This document shows positions 16,455 through 26,440 of a DNA stretch of 56,121 nucleotides, piece after piece (positions within the stretch are counted from its first letter, which is position 1; each line of letters begins with the position of its first letter). A program made the translations under genes and the position numbers. The notes under the pieces are model-generated. The model searched no databases and had not been told where the DNA came from. It saw only the letters and a program-made list of their open reading frames with translations. Source of the stretch: Caloranaerobacter azorensis DSM 13643 (GTDB lineage: Bacteria > Bacillota > Clostridia > Tissierellales > Thermohalobacteraceae); assembly GCF_900129995.1 (NCBI RefSeq), contig NZ_FQXO01000012.1:1-56121 (forward strand), given 5' to 3'.

Positions 16455-17522
16455 TTACTGAACAGATTTTAACTTTTCGGCCTGATCATTCGTTATGAGA
16501 GCGTCTACTATTTCATCAATATCTCCGTCTAAAAATGAATCTAATTTATATATTGTCATATTAATTCTATGATCAGTTACCCTGCCCTGAGGAAAGTTGT
16601 ATGTTCTTATTCTCTCACTTCTGTCTCCTGTACCTACCTGACTTCTTCTAGCCTCGGCTATTTCCGCATTTTTTTCTGCCTGAAGTTTATCATATAATCT
16701 AGCTTTAAGAATTTTAAATGCTTTCTCTTTATTCTTAAGCTGAGATTTTTCATCTTGACATGAAACCACTATACCCGTCGGGATATGTGTCAATCTAACC
16801 GCCGAATCCGTTGTATTAACGCTTTGTCCCCCATGTCCTGAAGAACGGAACACGTCAATACGAACATCATTCGGATTTATCTGAACGTCTATATCATCTG
16901 CTTCGGGTAAAACTGCAACAGTTGCTGTAGATGTGTGTATTCTACCGCCCGATTCTGTAACTGGAATTCTTTGAACTCTGTGAACACCACTTTCATACTT
17001 AAGTCGTGAATATGCGCCCTTACCTTTTATCATAAAGATTACTTCTTTAAAACCGCCTACCCCTTGTTCGTTTGAAGACATTATTTCTACTTTCCAACCC
17101 TGTCTTTCAGCATATCTTGTATACATTCTTAATAAATCCCCTGCAAATATCCCAGCCTCGTCTCCACCGGCTCCAGCTCTAATCTCTACTATAACGTTTT
17201 TCTCATCATTAGGGTCTTTAGGAATTAAAAGCAGTTTCAACTCTTCCGTCAGCTTTTCTTTTTTTTCAGTTAACTCTTTAATTTCTTCCTTTACCATATC
17301 CTTAAAATCATCTTCTAACTTTTCCTTTAACATTTCTTTCGCTTCATCTAATTGTTTAGACACTGTAGTATATTCTCTGTACTTCATAACTATTGGTTCT
17401 ATTTCTGCATGCTCTTTTACGTATTTTTGCCATTCATTTCTTTTATTTATAATTTCTGGGTCGCTTATTTTCATGCTTAAATCTTTATATTTCTCTTCTA
17501 GAAACTTTAATTTCTCCAACAT
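16455..17522 (-). CDS. prfA: Peptide chain release factor 1
   Basis: RF1 releases peptides at UAA and UAG. The 355-residue protein shows the universal GGQ loop in [20 protein letters not shown], the N-terminal coiled-coil region, and the [20 protein letters not shown] segment. I start it at the ATG 17520-17522, preceded by GAGGTGAAAGAG, giving the family-standard [12 protein letters not shown]. Frames extending 37 codons further upstream lack a site and a family match. The methylase for its GGQ glutamine, prmC, lies upstream at 18660-19553, separated by two transporter genes. Confidence 0.96.
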   Translation of the reverse strand: MLEKLKFLEEKYKDLSMKISDPEIINKRNEWQKYVKEHAEIEPIVMKYREYTTVSKQLDEAKEMLKEKLEDDFKDMVKEEIKELTEKKEKLTEELKLLLIPKDPNDEKNVIVEIRAGAGGDEAGIFAGDLLRMYTRYAERQGWKVEIMSSNEQGVGGFKEVIFMIKGKGAYSRLKYESGVHRVQRIPVTESGGRIHTSTATVAVLPEADDIDVQINPNDVRIDVFRSSGHGGQSVNTTDSAVRLTHIPTGIVVSCQDEKSQLKNKEKAFKILKARLYDKLQAEKNAEIAEARRSQVGTGDRSERIRTYNFPQGRVTDHRINMTIYKLDSFLDGDIDEIVDALITNDQAEKLKSVQ

Positions 17523-17590
17523 CTCTTTCACCTCTGAAACTGAATTGTCTAATTTAAGATTATAACATATTTTTGATATTTTTACTACTA

Positions 17591-18109
17591 TTAATACATT
17601 ATTACTCCCAATCCACCTGCGATAACTATACATAATATAGGGTGAAGTTTTTTATAAGTTACAAGATAGAATATTGCTAATGTTATTATTAAACTTTTTA
17701 TATCTATTATTGTATTTTTGGCTACTAAAATTGCCGCAGAGGCAATTAATCCTATTATTATAGGTCTCAACCCTTTAAAAAACCAATCAACATATTTTGA
17801 CTCTTTAAATTTTCTTAAAAAATGGGCTATTAATAGAATAATAACTAGAGATGGTGTAATAACTGCTAAAGTCGACACTACAGCTCCTAATACACCGCCT
17901 ATTTTATATCCTAAAAAAGTAGCACTATTTATCGCTATAGGCCCAGGAGTCATCTGTGATATCGCTAATATATCGACAAATTCTTTTAAATTAATCCACC
18001 CATTTTTAGTTATAACCTCTTCTTGAATAAGAGGAAGCATTGCATATCCTCCACCGAAACTAAATACGCCAATCTTTAGAAAAGATATAAATAATTTTAT
18101 ATATATCAT
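17591..18109 (-). CDS. Chromate transporter family protein, half-size subunit 2
   Basis: The 172-residue single-domain CHR protein shows the signature [17 protein letters not shown] near the N-terminus, [21 protein letters not shown], and about five or six membrane segments. Full-length ChrA is two such halves in tandem. Here two half-size genes are adjacent, so the active transporter is probably a heterodimer with the 18139-18669 product. The substrate may be chromate or another oxyanion; it is not shown by sequence. Confidence 0.88.
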   Translation of the reverse strand: MIYIKLFISFLKIGVFSFGGGYAMLPLIQEEVITKNGWINLKEFVDILAISQMTPGPIAINSATFLGYKIGGVLGAVVSTLAVITPSLVIILLIAHFLRKFKESKYVDWFFKGLRPIIIGLIASAAILVAKNTIIDIKSLIITLAIFYLVTYKKLHPILCIVIAGGLGVIMY

Positions 18110-18138
18110 TGCAGTTCACCTTTTTCATTCTTATTATT

Positions 18139-18669
18139 CTAACTTTTGTATCCAAAATACACTATCGCTCCAAATCCGCCAACTAAAACCATTACTACAG
18201 GACTTATATTAACAAATACAACTAAAATCAAAGTAATCAGAGAAATAATCAGCAGTTTCTTTTTAATTCTTGAGGTTTTAGTTAGTTTATATACCGCCGA
18301 AATAATCAATGCTACAACCGCTGGCCTAACACCTAAAAATATTTTCGAAACCACTTCATTATTTCTATACTTGAATAAAAACATAGATATTATTAGGATT
18401 ATTATAAATGAAGGCAGTATTACCCCTAGCATACATGCTAAAGCTCCAATAATACCTCCTATTTTATATCCTATAAATATTGCACTATTTACCGCTATCG
18501 CTCCGGGAGAAGATTGTGCAATAGCGATAATATCTAGAAATTCCTCATTATCTATCCATTTATTTTTATCCACAACCTCCACCTGTATCAGAGGAATCAT
18601 TGCATATCCTCCGCCGAAGGTAAATGCTCCAATCTTAAAAAAAGTTAAAAACAATTTTATTATAGACAT
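18139..18669 (-). CDS. Chromate transporter family protein, half-size subunit 1
   Basis: The 176-residue CHR-domain protein has TFGGGYAMIPLIQVEVV and AQSSPGAIAVNSAIFIGYKIGG, paralogous to the gene 29 bases downstream. Its start overlaps the end of prmC by 10 bases, indicating translational coupling within the DUF1385-prmC-chr-chr-prfA transcription unit. Membrane topology is about five to six helices. An insertion of a transporter pair between prmC and prfA is not part of the usual conserved block. Confidence 0.88.
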   Translation of the reverse strand: MSIIKLFLTFFKIGAFTFGGGYAMIPLIQVEVVDKNKWIDNEEFLDIIAIAQSSPGAIAVNSAIFIGYKIGGIIGALACMLGVILPSFIIILIISMFLFKYRNNEVVSKIFLGVRPAVVALIISAVYKLTKTSRIKKKLLIISLITLILVVFVNISPVVMVLVGGFGAIVYFGYKS

Positions 18670-19553
18670 AAGTTTTCACCTACTACCACTCTATCATGTC
18701 CTGATAAATCCTTTATTATCTCAATTTTTTTGAATAATCCGCTATTTACTAAAAGCTCTTTAACATCTTGCCCTTGGTTATATCCTATTTCAAAGGCTAT
18801 AACTCCATTATCTGTGAGGTATTTACTCAAATCTTTAACTATTTCTCTATAATAGTCTAATCCATCCTCTCCACCATCTAATGCTGTCCTAGGTTCATAT
18901 TTGGATACTTCAATTTGAAGTTTTTCAATCTCATCAGTAGGTATATATGGCGGATTAGACACTACAACATCTATATTATTATCTAAATTCAGTGTTGATA
19001 AAGGCTTAAATAGACTGCCTTCTAAAAATAATACTCTATCCTCTAAACCAAATTTTTTACTATTTTCTTTAGCCACATCTAAAGCCTTCTTACTTATATC
19101 AATAGAGTATACAAATGCATTTTTTAAATAGTAAGCTAAACTCAACGTAATTGCTCCACTACCAGTACCTATATCCACAATATTAATTCGTTTTTTACCT
19201 TTTAGGAGACTGTTATCCACAATTTCAATAACTTTTTCCACAAGTATTTCTGTATCAGGTCTCGGAATTAAAACACCTTCTGCAACATTAAATTCGAGGC
19301 CCATAAATTCCTGTTTTTGAATGATATACTGTACTGGGTATCCTTCTCTTCGTCTATTTATAAATTCGAAAAATTTATCCACAGTTTCCACATTGACTTT
19401 ATCGTTTGGATGTGTATAAATATATAATTTATCAACACTCAGTGTATAACATAATATAAGTTGTGCATCAAGAAGAGGGGTTTTAAAATCCCCCTCATTT
19501 AATATATTCATCCCCTCTTGTAATAAAGATTTTATAGTATAATCTCTTACCAA
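18660..19553 (-). CDS. prmC: Release factor glutamine methyltransferase
   Basis: PrmC (HemK) methylates the GGQ glutamine of RF1 and RF2 using S-adenosylmethionine. The 297-residue protein has the N-terminal helical domain and a Rossmann methylase core with IVDIGTGSGAITLSLAY. The catalytic/substrate motif is NPPY in VVSNPPYIPTDEI. The TTG start at 19551-19553 has GGAGG six bases upstream and overlaps the DUF1385 gene by seven bases. Its substrate gene prfA follows two genes later. Confidence 0.95.
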   Translation of the reverse strand: MVRDYTIKSLLQEGMNILNEGDFKTPLLDAQLILCYTLSVDKLYIYTHPNDKVNVETVDKFFEFINRRREGYPVQYIIQKQEFMGLEFNVAEGVLIPRPDTEILVEKVIEIVDNSLLKGKKRINIVDIGTGSGAITLSLAYYLKNAFVYSIDISKKALDVAKENSKKFGLEDRVLFLEGSLFKPLSTLNLDNNIDVVVSNPPYIPTDEIEKLQIEVSKYEPRTALDGGEDGLDYYREIVKDLSKYLTDNGVIAFEIGYNQGQDVKELLVNSGLFKKIEIIKDLSGHDRVVVGENLCL

Positions 19554-20503
19554 ATGTCTGCCTCCTTATCTTCAACCAATACTCCTTTTAGAGCTTCAAT
19601 AGCTACTTCTAACTGCAAATCGTCTGGTTCGCTAGTAGTTATTTTCTGCAACATAAGTCCAGGATATGAAACGATTTGAGCCAATTTGCTATCACTTCTA
19701 CCCGTATATTTATTTATTTCATACGATATTCCTGCTATTACTGGTAGTAAAATTATTCTCAATATAAATCTTAATAGTGGATTTGGCCATCCAAATAATG
19801 AAAATACAAGTATACTTACTATCATTACCATAAAAATAAAACTTGTACCACATCTAGGATGAAGAGTAGTATATTTTCTTGCATTTTCTACTGTCAATTC
19901 TTCCCCATGTTCATAACAGTGTATTGTTTTATGTTCGGCTCCATGATATTCAAATACTCTTTTCACATCTTTCATTTTAGAGATGCTATAGACATATATT
20001 AGGAAAATGAGAACCCTTATTACTCCTTCTACTAGATTAAGTCCTAAATTGCTGCTAATTTTTGTTTTCAAAAAGTTAGTTAAATACGAAGGAGCTAATA
20101 TGAATAATAAAATTGTGAAAAATAAAGATAAAATAACTGATAGGTAAATCATTATATCTTCAGTTTTATCTTTGAATACTTTTTCTAAAGCTTTGTCTAT
20201 AACTCCCGGCTCTTCTTCCTCTACTTCATAAACTTCTGCTGAATACATCAATGATTTGACTCCTACAATCATTGCCTCTATTAGTACAACACTTCCTCTT
20301 ATAAAAGGTAATTTAAGAAAGCTGTATTTTGATGAAACTGAATTTACAGGTTCTTTTTTTAGTTTGATATTGCCATTTGGCTCTCTTACTGCTATAGCTA
20401 TTTCTTTAGGCCCTTTCATCATCACTCCTTCTATTAGCGCCTGTCCGCCTATACTAGTTTTGTGTTTAGGTTTGTTAAATGCATCTTTTATTTTTGATAT
20501 CAT
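19547..20503 (-). CDS. DUF1385 (YqhQ-like) membrane protein
   Basis: The 318-residue protein starts with the family hallmark SIGGQALIEGVMMKGP, followed by a polar stretch. It has about four to five membrane segments, with conserved EYHGAEHKTIHCYEHG and TLHPRCGTSFIFMVM between them. DUF1385 proteins are often encoded beside prmC and prfA in Clostridia. The His- and Cys-rich conserved motifs suggest a metal site, but the function is not established. It has its own consensus-like promoter at 20544-20573. Confidence 0.9.
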   Translation of the reverse strand: MISKIKDAFNKPKHKTSIGGQALIEGVMMKGPKEIAIAVREPNGNIKLKKEPVNSVSSKYSFLKLPFIRGSVVLIEAMIVGVKSLMYSAEVYEVEEEEPGVIDKALEKVFKDKTEDIMIYLSVILSLFFTILLFILAPSYLTNFLKTKISSNLGLNLVEGVIRVLIFLIYVYSISKMKDVKRVFEYHGAEHKTIHCYEHGEELTVENARKYTTLHPRCGTSFIFMVMIVSILVFSLFGWPNPLLRFILRIILLPVIAGISYEINKYTGRSDSKLAQIVSYPGLMLQKITTSEPDDLQLEVAIEALKGVLVEDKEADIW

Positions 20504-20543
20504 GCCTCTCGCTACTCCTTATATTATTTTCTATATAATTACA

Positions 20544-20573
20544 TTATAACTCATTTTATTATGATATAACAAG
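20544..20573 (-). promoter_or_regulatory. Promoter for the DUF1385-prmC unit
   Basis: Minus-strand TTGTTA (20568-20573), 18-base spacer, TATAAT (20544-20549), about 40 bases before the start codon. It lies just downstream of the large inverted repeat at 20590-20915. Confidence 0.6.
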
Positions 20574-20589
20574 AAGGCTATAAATACAA

Positions 20590-20915
20590 AAAAACAAACA
20601 TATACCCTTTGGACATATGTCAAACTGTTAACAAACTTATTCTCTCAAGTATTTTATGAAAATAAAAGCGAATGCTTGAAAGAATTTAGTTAAAAAACTA
20701 GGCGAAAATTTTAGAGAAAATCCGTAGGTTTGACAGGAGGTCAAACCAGCATCCTACAAGATAGGATGTCTTGATTAGGTGCGTTAGGATTTTCTAAAAA
20801 TTTGAGCCTTAAGTTTTTTCTAAATTCGTCCGCATGAGCGTTATTTTCATAAATATTTAAAAATATAAGTTTATAAGCAGCCTGACATATACCCTTCAGA
20901 TATATGTTTGTTTTT
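20590..20915. repeat. Large imperfect inverted repeat (giant hairpin), candidate ncRNA or MITE
   Basis: This 326-bp non-coding stretch folds on itself almost end to end. The outer arms are related: AAAAACAAACATATA occurs at the left and, inverted, at the right, each arm also forming its own small ATATG hairpin. Further in, TATGAAAATAAAAGCG pairs with CGTTATTTTCATA, GAATTTAGTTAAAAAACT with AGTTTTTTCTAAATTC, and AAATTTTAGAGAAAATCC with GGATTTTCTAAAAATTT. The apex holds two perfect hairpins, GGTTTGAC-AGGAG-GTCAAACC (20728-20748) and CATCCTA-CAAGA-TAGGATG (20751-20769). It fills the 437-base gap between the hydrogenase-like gene and DUF1385. I see no ORF in it. Confidence 0.75.
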
Positions 20916-20940
20916 CGTTATTTTTCTATTGTGATATTTA

Positions 20941-22401
20941 TTAAATTTCTCTGTCTAGTTTTAAATCCTCTATATCAAATACCCTTAGACTGTCATTGAT
21001 ATCCTTTTCCATTGCTAGCTTACCATATTTGTCTACTTCATTTCTGTCTTTAGGGCCATGGTGTAGCGAAGCAGCTCCTCCAATACAGCCTCCTACACAT
21101 GCCATACCTTCTATGAAGTTGCCGTTTAATCTGTTTACCATAGCCATTTTTAATGCTTTATCACATTCTTTTATTCCATCGCATACTACAGGTTTAAATT
21201 CTACATCTATTTTTTCGCTGTCTATTACATGTCTTACTGCTTCAGTTACTCCTCCAGTTCTTGCGAAAATTCTACCAAAGAATGAAGCATTGTCTAATAC
21301 TCCTTCTTCACAGTACTCAAGTTTTATCTCTGCCGCATCTAACATTGCAGCCAATTCTTCAAAAGTTATTACATAGTCTGTATCGCCTACTAAATCATCC
21401 TGCTTTATCTCCATTTTCTTTGCTGTACAAGGCCCTATGAAAACTACTTTAGCCTTGTCGTCCATACTCTTTATTAGCCTCGATACTGCAATCATTGGCG
21501 ATACTGATTTAGATATTTTATCTGTAAGCATTGGATATTTCTTACGTATATAAGAAACAAATGCTGGGCAGCACGAGCTAGTCATAAACTTCTGATTTTC
21601 TATCGTTTCAGCAAACTCTTTTGCCTCATGTTTAGCTACTATATCTGCACCTAAAGCAACCTCTATTACATCATGAAATCCTAATTTTTTTATTCCACTT
21701 ACAACCTGCTCAATCTTCGCATATGTAAATTGACTTGATATAGCTGGGGCTATAATAGCATAAACCCTTATGTTTTCATTATTTTTCGCCTCTTTTATTA
21801 AATTTATAACATCAACTATGTAAGACTTGTCCATTATAGCTCCAAATGGGCATTGATATACGCATGCTCCACATTGTATACATTTTTCATTATCTATAAC
21901 TGCTTTTTTATTTTCATCTATCGAAATAGCTCCAACTGGGCAAGCTTTTCTACAAGGTCTCATAACGTCTGCTATTGCATTATATGGACACACTTGACTA
22001 CACCTTCCACACTCAATACATTTACTACTATCTATGTACGCTTTATGCCCAATAATACTTATAGCATCAACAGGGCATACATCCATACACCTATGAGCTA
22101 AACAGCCTCTACAAGCCTCAGTAACAACAAATCGCTCAATAGGACACTCATCACAAGCACAGTCGATTACTTCGATTACATTTTCATTATCTTTATTTCC
22201 ACCCATAGCCAACTTTACTCTTTCGGCAATTATAGCCCTTTCTTTATATATACAACATCTAGTAGTCGCTTCTGGCCCCGGTACTATTTTATTTGGAATT
22301 TCATGATATTTCTCTTCTAATTTTCCTTCCATTGCTAATCTAGATACTTCTCTTAAAACCTCATATTTTTTGATTTGAACCTGACTTTCAAACTTCCTCA
22401 T
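20941..22401 (-). CDS. Group B-like [FeFe]-hydrogenase domain protein with ferredoxin clusters
   Basis: The 486-residue protein has an N-terminal Cys-rich segment and three 4Fe-4S ferredoxin-type motifs (about residues 97-190). An iron-only hydrogenase H-cluster domain (about 210-480) follows. Its H-cluster motifs are TSSCCPAF (Cys277, Cys278), GPCTAKKME (Cys325) and MACVGGCIGGA (Cys435, Cys439). These carry all cluster ligands and match the group B type more than the classical TSCCPGW/MPCxxKKxE form. It is the last gene of an operon with a 2Fe-2S protein, a PAS-linked hydrogenase-like sensor and a SpoIIE-type phosphatase. The probable role is hydrogen metabolism under control of that sensor; catalytic direction is unknown. 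Confidence 0.85.
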   Translation of the reverse strand: MRKFESQVQIKKYEVLREVSRLAMEGKLEEKYHEIPNKIVPGPEATTRCCIYKERAIIAERVKLAMGGNKDNENVIEVIDCACDECPIERFVVTEACRGCLAHRCMDVCPVDAISIIGHKAYIDSSKCIECGRCSQVCPYNAIADVMRPCRKACPVGAISIDENKKAVIDNEKCIQCGACVYQCPFGAIMDKSYIVDVINLIKEAKNNENIRVYAIIAPAISSQFTYAKIEQVVSGIKKLGFHDVIEVALGADIVAKHEAKEFAETIENQKFMTSSCCPAFVSYIRKKYPMLTDKISKSVSPMIAVSRLIKSMDDKAKVVFIGPCTAKKMEIKQDDLVGDTDYVITFEELAAMLDAAEIKLEYCEEGVLDNASFFGRIFARTGGVTEAVRHVIDSEKIDVEFKPVVCDGIKECDKALKMAMVNRLNGNFIEGMACVGGCIGGAASLHHGPKDRNEVDKYGKLAMEKDINDSLRVFDIEDLKLDREI

Positions 22402-22423
22402 TTTTTATCCTCCTTTAATTTTA

Positions 22424-23596
22424 CTATACATATGTTACTTTGACTTCTTTCCCCAATTTTTTCATAAGTTTTTCTAATTCTTCTATCTCTTTAAGCTTTA
22501 TACTAAGATCTATAGGAAGATCAGGATTTTGATGAGCTGGATTAACAGCTTTACCAACCCAAAGATTTAAATGTGTACAGTCTTCAATTAAGGCTTTAGC
22601 TAACAAAGATGCTCCATCTGTTCCCTTTATGTTAAATATTTTATCAGCTTTTGATGAAGTGTCTATGTACCTCTTTATTTTTTCAACTGCCTTACTTAAT
22701 GTAAGTACACCCTCAGTTACCAAATCTATTCCCCTTATTCTAGCTATAGGAGGGACTTCAGCAGTTGCAGTGCTAATATCAACTTCTATATCTCTATTTA
22801 ACTCTCTGCTTACTATTTTAGCAGCAGTACCACCACATACTATCTTTTTACCTTTGCTTTCCATAAAATTTTTTACTAACCAACTGTCTTTCTCTTTGTC
22901 TTCAGGAGGTCCGGCAAATAAATTTATTATTTCCGGCTCCCTTATTCTTACTGCTACTACTGTAGTATCATCTCCCGGCTTGTCCATATATAGACATTTA
23001 CAAGTTTCTATTAGACTCTTAGATATGGTTTTAGCAGACTTTCCTTTTTTTATCTGTCTTTTTAAATAATCCGATACATTATCCCACTGCCAACCTAAGT
23101 TAAGTATTCCTCCTACCCCAGCATGAATAACTCCATCACTGACCATCACAATGGTGTCTCCTTGTTTTAATTTAAAATTACTTTCGAGCACAACTTTACC
23201 ATTGACTTTTACTTCTCTTTTATCTAAATCGATTATCTCTCCATCCCTTATAAAAAATAAAGGCGGGGTATCATTCTCCACTATATAGACATTTCCATCA
23301 TCTTGAATTTTTATAATTCCAAGCGTAGAATATGCCAGCTTCCTCACATTGCAGACCGGAAGGGTATTTGTTATTGTATCAACCGTTTCATAAATACTAG
23401 CTCCTTCCTTCAACATCGTCCCTGCAATTTTAGTTGTCAGAGTTGCTAAAATATTTGCCTTTACCCCACTTCCCAATCCGTCAGCCATAACAATTATTAT
23501 ACTATCGTCCGTACGTATTACTTCTACTTTATCCCCACATAACTCCTCACCGCTCTTATTGATACTATCATAAGAAACATCAACAAAATAATTCAT
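22424..23596 (-). CDS. SpoIIE/PP2C-type protein serine phosphatase
   Basis: The 390-residue cytoplasmic protein has a PP2C-like domain in the first 210 residues. Metal-binding aspartates are visible in [24 protein letters not shown] and [11 protein letters not shown], the SpoIIE arrangement. The remaining 180 residues, starting near [16 protein letters not shown], are a separate domain found with hydrogenase-linked phosphatases; I do not know its function. Its ATG overlaps the stop of the sensor gene by one base (TAATG), so the two are translationally coupled. It probably transmits the hydrogen or redox signal by dephosphorylating a partner. Confidence 0.85.
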   Translation of the reverse strand: MNYFVDVSYDSINKSGEELCGDKVEVIRTDDSIIIVMADGLGSGVKANILATLTTKIAGTMLKEGASIYETVDTITNTLPVCNVRKLAYSTLGIIKIQDDGNVYIVENDTPPLFFIRDGEIIDLDKREVKVNGKVVLESNFKLKQGDTIVMVSDGVIHAGVGGILNLGWQWDNVSDYLKRQIKKGKSAKTISKSLIETCKCLYMDKPGDDTTVVAVRIREPEIINLFAGPPEDKEKDSWLVKNFMESKGKKIVCGGTAAKIVSRELNRDIEVDISTATAEVPPIARIRGIDLVTEGVLTLSKAVEKIKRYIDTSSKADKIFNIKGTDGASLLAKALIEDCTHLNLWVGKAVNPAHQNPDLPIDLSIKLKEIEELEKLMKKLGKEVKVTYV

Positions 23597-25320
23597 TATA
23601 TATCACCTGCTTCACCCAAAGCAATCTCCTTAAGTTTTGTTAAAATAACTTTTGTTTCAGCAGTAGTCTCTCCCAACAAGCTAGCAATTTCTTGAGCTAC
23701 TCTCATCTGTTTCTCAATAACCTTCTGTGCCCCATTTATAGTCTCTGCTTTAACCCTAGCTAATTCTTTCTTATTCATCTCTTCCGCCGTTACGTCTGTC
23801 ATAATAGCCATGATGATTTTCTGTTCCTCAAGGTATACAATGTTTGCATAGAATACTAAACCGTATTGTGGATAAGATATTTTCTGACCTATTAGGTTTT
23901 TCTTCGATTCTTTAACTTTATAGAAATAATCATCTTCAATTAGAGTCGAAATAGGCTTATTTTTGATTTCGTCAGCTTTTATTCCAAATAATAACTCTGC
24001 TTTAGGATTGAAATCTAAAACATTCATATTCTCATCCAATAGGATAATTACATTAGGAGTATTTTCAAATATCACATTCCTTATGCTCTCAGCTTTAGCT
24101 CTCATAAAAGGCAAACACATGCTAATTTCCGACATTCCATTATATACAGCCTGTGCCTTTTCTCTACATGTCCTGTATCCGCATGAATTACAATTAAGCT
24201 CATCTTCTTTTTTGTATTTTCCCATACTCCTTAATATCTTTTGTATCTCCTCTTCACTAGCTATTTCTATTTTCAATTCTTTATTGAAGAATTTCTTTGA
24301 AAAATCTAATTCTTCAATAGTACAAATCTCACCACTTTCACATTTTTCTTTTTTCCTTACGTAATCTTTCACTCTTTTTTCTCTAATATAGAAATTTGTT
24401 TCATCTTTTGGCATACCAGGTCCACCTATACAGCTGCCTTTACATATATTAAGTTCAACACAAACTCCACTTATAAGATCATTTTTAATACACTCCAATA
24501 TATCTTTACATGCATCTACCCCATCGACTTGTATCATCTCATATTTATTAGAAATATTCTTATCTAAACAATTAGCAAGTATCCCTCCTTTAATTGGAAA
24601 AGCACATCCTTTTTTATATGATTCAGTATCAAAGTTTTGTGGCTCAAGTTCTTTTATGTTAATCTTTTCTTCTTTTAACCAATTAGCTATTTCATCAAAA
24701 GTTAAAACAGAATTAATAGTATCATCATGCTGAAATTCATTCGCTTCAAGCTTTTTAGCAATACAAGGCCCTATGAATACTACATAACTATCCATTCCAT
24801 ATATCTTCCTTAATAGCTTACCATGTGCTATCATAGGCGAAACTACTGGAATCATATACTGTATTAAAGATGGATAGTATATTTCAATTAGATAGTTAGC
24901 TGAAGGACAACTTGTAGTAATAAGATTTTTATAAGTCCCCTCTTCAATGTATTTAGAGTATAAATTTGAAACAATTTCTGCTCCTACAGCCGTTTCTTCA
25001 ACAACATCGAATCCTAATTTTTTTAAAGCCGTTACTATTTGTCCTTCGTTATTCAGATCAAAAGCTCCAGCAAAGGAAGGAGCTATACTAGCAATAACCT
25101 TTTTCCCATCTCTTATGGCTTCTTTAACATCCTCAACACTACTCATTATTTTTATTATCCCTTGAGGACAGACACTTTGACAATAACCACATGAAATACA
25201 TCTTTCAGTAACGATTTCTGCCTGATCTCCTATTATCTTAATAGCCTTAGACGGACATGAACGTAAGCATTTGTAACAATTATTACAATTGCCTTTCTCA
25301 AATTTAATCAAATTCACCAT
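23596..25320 (-). CDS. Group C (HydS-like) sensory [FeFe]-hydrogenase with PAS domain
   Basis: The 574-residue protein carries, in order, two 4Fe-4S ferredoxin motifs (about 12-51), an H-cluster domain (about 75-335), an extra four-Cys cluster region ([13 protein letters not shown], 377-389, with Cys402) and a PAS domain (about 413-510). A C-terminal helical output region follows. The H-cluster motifs are [17 protein letters not shown] and [10 protein letters not shown]. The proton-relay cysteine that follows the ligand in catalytic enzymes (TSCCP) is absent, being proline here. This loss is typical of sensory hydrogenases. It starts one base inside the stop codon of the 2Fe-2S gene and overlaps the phosphatase gene, so it is the core of a signalling operon. 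Confidence 0.88.
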   Translation of the reverse strand: MVNLIKFEKGNCNNCYKCLRSCPSKAIKIIGDQAEIVTERCISCGYCQSVCPQGIIKIMSSVEDVKEAIRDGKKVIASIAPSFAGAFDLNNEGQIVTALKKLGFDVVEETAVGAEIVSNLYSKYIEEGTYKNLITTSCPSANYLIEIYYPSLIQYMIPVVSPMIAHGKLLRKIYGMDSYVVFIGPCIAKKLEANEFQHDDTINSVLTFDEIANWLKEEKINIKELEPQNFDTESYKKGCAFPIKGGILANCLDKNISNKYEMIQVDGVDACKDILECIKNDLISGVCVELNICKGSCIGGPGMPKDETNFYIREKRVKDYVRKKEKCESGEICTIEELDFSKKFFNKELKIEIASEEEIQKILRSMGKYKKEDELNCNSCGYRTCREKAQAVYNGMSEISMCLPFMRAKAESIRNVIFENTPNVIILLDENMNVLDFNPKAELLFGIKADEIKNKPISTLIEDDYFYKVKESKKNLIGQKISYPQYGLVFYANIVYLEEQKIIMAIMTDVTAEEMNKKELARVKAETINGAQKVIEKQMRVAQEIASLLGETTAETKVILTKLKEIALGEAGDI

Positions 25321-25565
25321 TATACCCTCCCAGCAACATACTGCTCAAAAAAGTCGTCCACTGTTTCTTCACTGACAGAAATGATAGTGCCTTCATCGAT
25401 TTTAACTGATACTGCTTTAGTACACTCTCCAAGACAAAAAGCACCTTTAACGACAACCTTATCTTCTAATTTTCTTTCCTTAATTATCTCTTGAAGTTTA
25501 TTTATTACATTATACGCACCCTTCAAATGACATGCACTACCAATACATACATGGATTGTCAACAT
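25320..25565 (-). CDS. Thioredoxin-like 2Fe-2S ferredoxin (NuoE/HydC-type domain)
   Basis: The 81-residue protein is a free-standing thioredoxin-fold 2Fe-2S domain. Cysteine ligands are in [11 protein letters not shown] (Cys7, Cys12) and [11 protein letters not shown] (the CLGEC pair), the pattern of NuoE and hydrogenase gamma subunits. It leads the hydrogenase-sensor operon and probably passes electrons to or from the two hydrogenase-like proteins. A strong AAAGGAGG site precedes the ATG, and a Rex-like operator and a promoter lie just upstream. Confidence 0.9.
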   Translation of the reverse strand: MLTIHVCIGSACHLKGAYNVINKLQEIIKERKLEDKVVVKGAFCLGECTKAVSVKIDEGTIISVSEETVDDFFEQYVAGRV

Positions 25566-25585
25566 ATTTTTTCCTCCTTTAGGCT

Positions 25586-25603
25586 TTGTTAATTTTTAAA
25601 CAA
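25586..25603 (-). promoter_or_regulatory. Rex-like redox operator
   Basis: The 18-base sequence TTGTTTAAAAATTAACAA (minus strand) matches the Rex consensus TTGTTAANNNNTTAACAA at all but one defined position. It lies between the promoter at 25636-25664 and the first start codon, where Rex binding at low NADH would block the hydrogenase-sensor operon. Confidence 0.7.
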
Positions 25604-25635
25604 TATTTGGCAAAAATTTTTTAGCTTACACTTAA

Positions 25636-25664
25636 AATATACTACTTTATTATCCTTTTATCAA
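25636..25664 (-). promoter_or_regulatory. Promoter of the hydrogenase-sensor operon
   Basis: Minus-strand TTGATA (25659-25664), 17 bases, TATATT (25636-25641). The Rex-like site lies about 30 bases downstream of the predicted start point. Confidence 0.6.
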
Positions 25665-25699
25665 GATTTTTGTATATAACAATTAACAAAATAGAATAC

Positions 25700-25723
25700 G
25701 GGTAGCATTTTTAAATACTACCC
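25700..25723 (-). terminator. Terminator after tdk
   Basis: GGGTAG pairs with CTACCC, extended by AT pairs across the loop, followed on the minus strand by a T-rich stretch. Confidence 0.65.
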
Positions 25724-25757
25724 TTTAATAGCTAGAATAAATAAAATCATTTTTATA

Positions 25758-26336
25758 TTATTCCCTTGGAACTTGATGGTGCAGTCTACATCTAGCCTCA
25801 TAACTCTCTTTAGCACCAACTAAAATAGTAGGTTCATTATAATTAGCAGGCTCTCCATTAATTAATCTCTGAGTTCTATTTGCAGGATTTCCACAGATTA
25901 CACACACAGCCGTTAACTTATCCACAAACTCTGCTATCGCCATTAGATCAGGAGTAGGTCCAAATGGCTCCCCTCTAAAATCCATGTCTAATCCGGCTAC
26001 TATTACTCTTAACCCTTTATCTGCTAAACGTCTACATAAATCCACAATTCCATCATCAAAGAACTGCACTTCATCAATGCCTACAACTTCCGTATCATCC
26101 CATAATAATTTATGTATCTCGTCAGAATTTTTTACCGGTATAGCTTTTATCTTCTCTCCATTATGAGAGACAACTTCATCAACACTGTATCTATCATCAA
26201 TAGAAGGCTTAAATACTTGAATTTTCTGCCTAGCTATTTGAGCCCTTCTCAATCTTCTTATGAGTTCTTCACTTTTACCACTATACATAGGCCCAACTAC
26301 TACCTCAATCCAACCGTGATGATTAGGTCCGTACAT
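25758..26336 (-). CDS. tdk: Thymidine kinase
   Basis: The 192-residue type II thymidine kinase has the P-loop [18 protein letters not shown] (15-32), [13 protein letters not shown] as the Walker B/lasso region, and the zinc site CVICG paired with the later Cys and His residues in EARCRLHH. It salvages thymidine. It follows rpmE in the conserved rho-rpmE-tdk order of Firmicutes. A clean AGGAGG ribosome site precedes the ATG. Confidence 0.95.
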   Translation of the reverse strand: MYGPNHHGWIEVVVGPMYSGKSEELIRRLRRAQIARQKIQVFKPSIDDRYSVDEVVSHNGEKIKAIPVKNSDEIHKLLWDDTEVVGIDEVQFFDDGIVDLCRRLADKGLRVIVAGLDMDFRGEPFGPTPDLMAIAEFVDKLTAVCVICGNPANRTQRLINGEPANYNEPTILVGAKESYEARCRLHHQVPRE

Positions 26337-26396
26337 TTAAAATTCCTCCTTAATTAATTAGCGAATAATAATTAACTATGAACATTCAAAAAATAA

Positions 26397-26409
26397 AGGC
26401 TAGAAGCCT
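26397..26409 (-). terminator. Short terminator after rpmE
   Basis: AGGCT-AGA-AGCCT stem followed on the minus strand by TTTATTTTTTG. Confidence 0.65.
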
Positions 26410-26440
26410 CATGGCATCTAACCTCTCGAACATATCCTGA

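Noticed and set aside
20700-20810. Group I intron core or known riboswitch inside the large inverted repeat
   Set aside because: No intron-core motifs or flanking exon signals, and the two perfect apical hairpins on one long helix do not match a riboswitch class I know.
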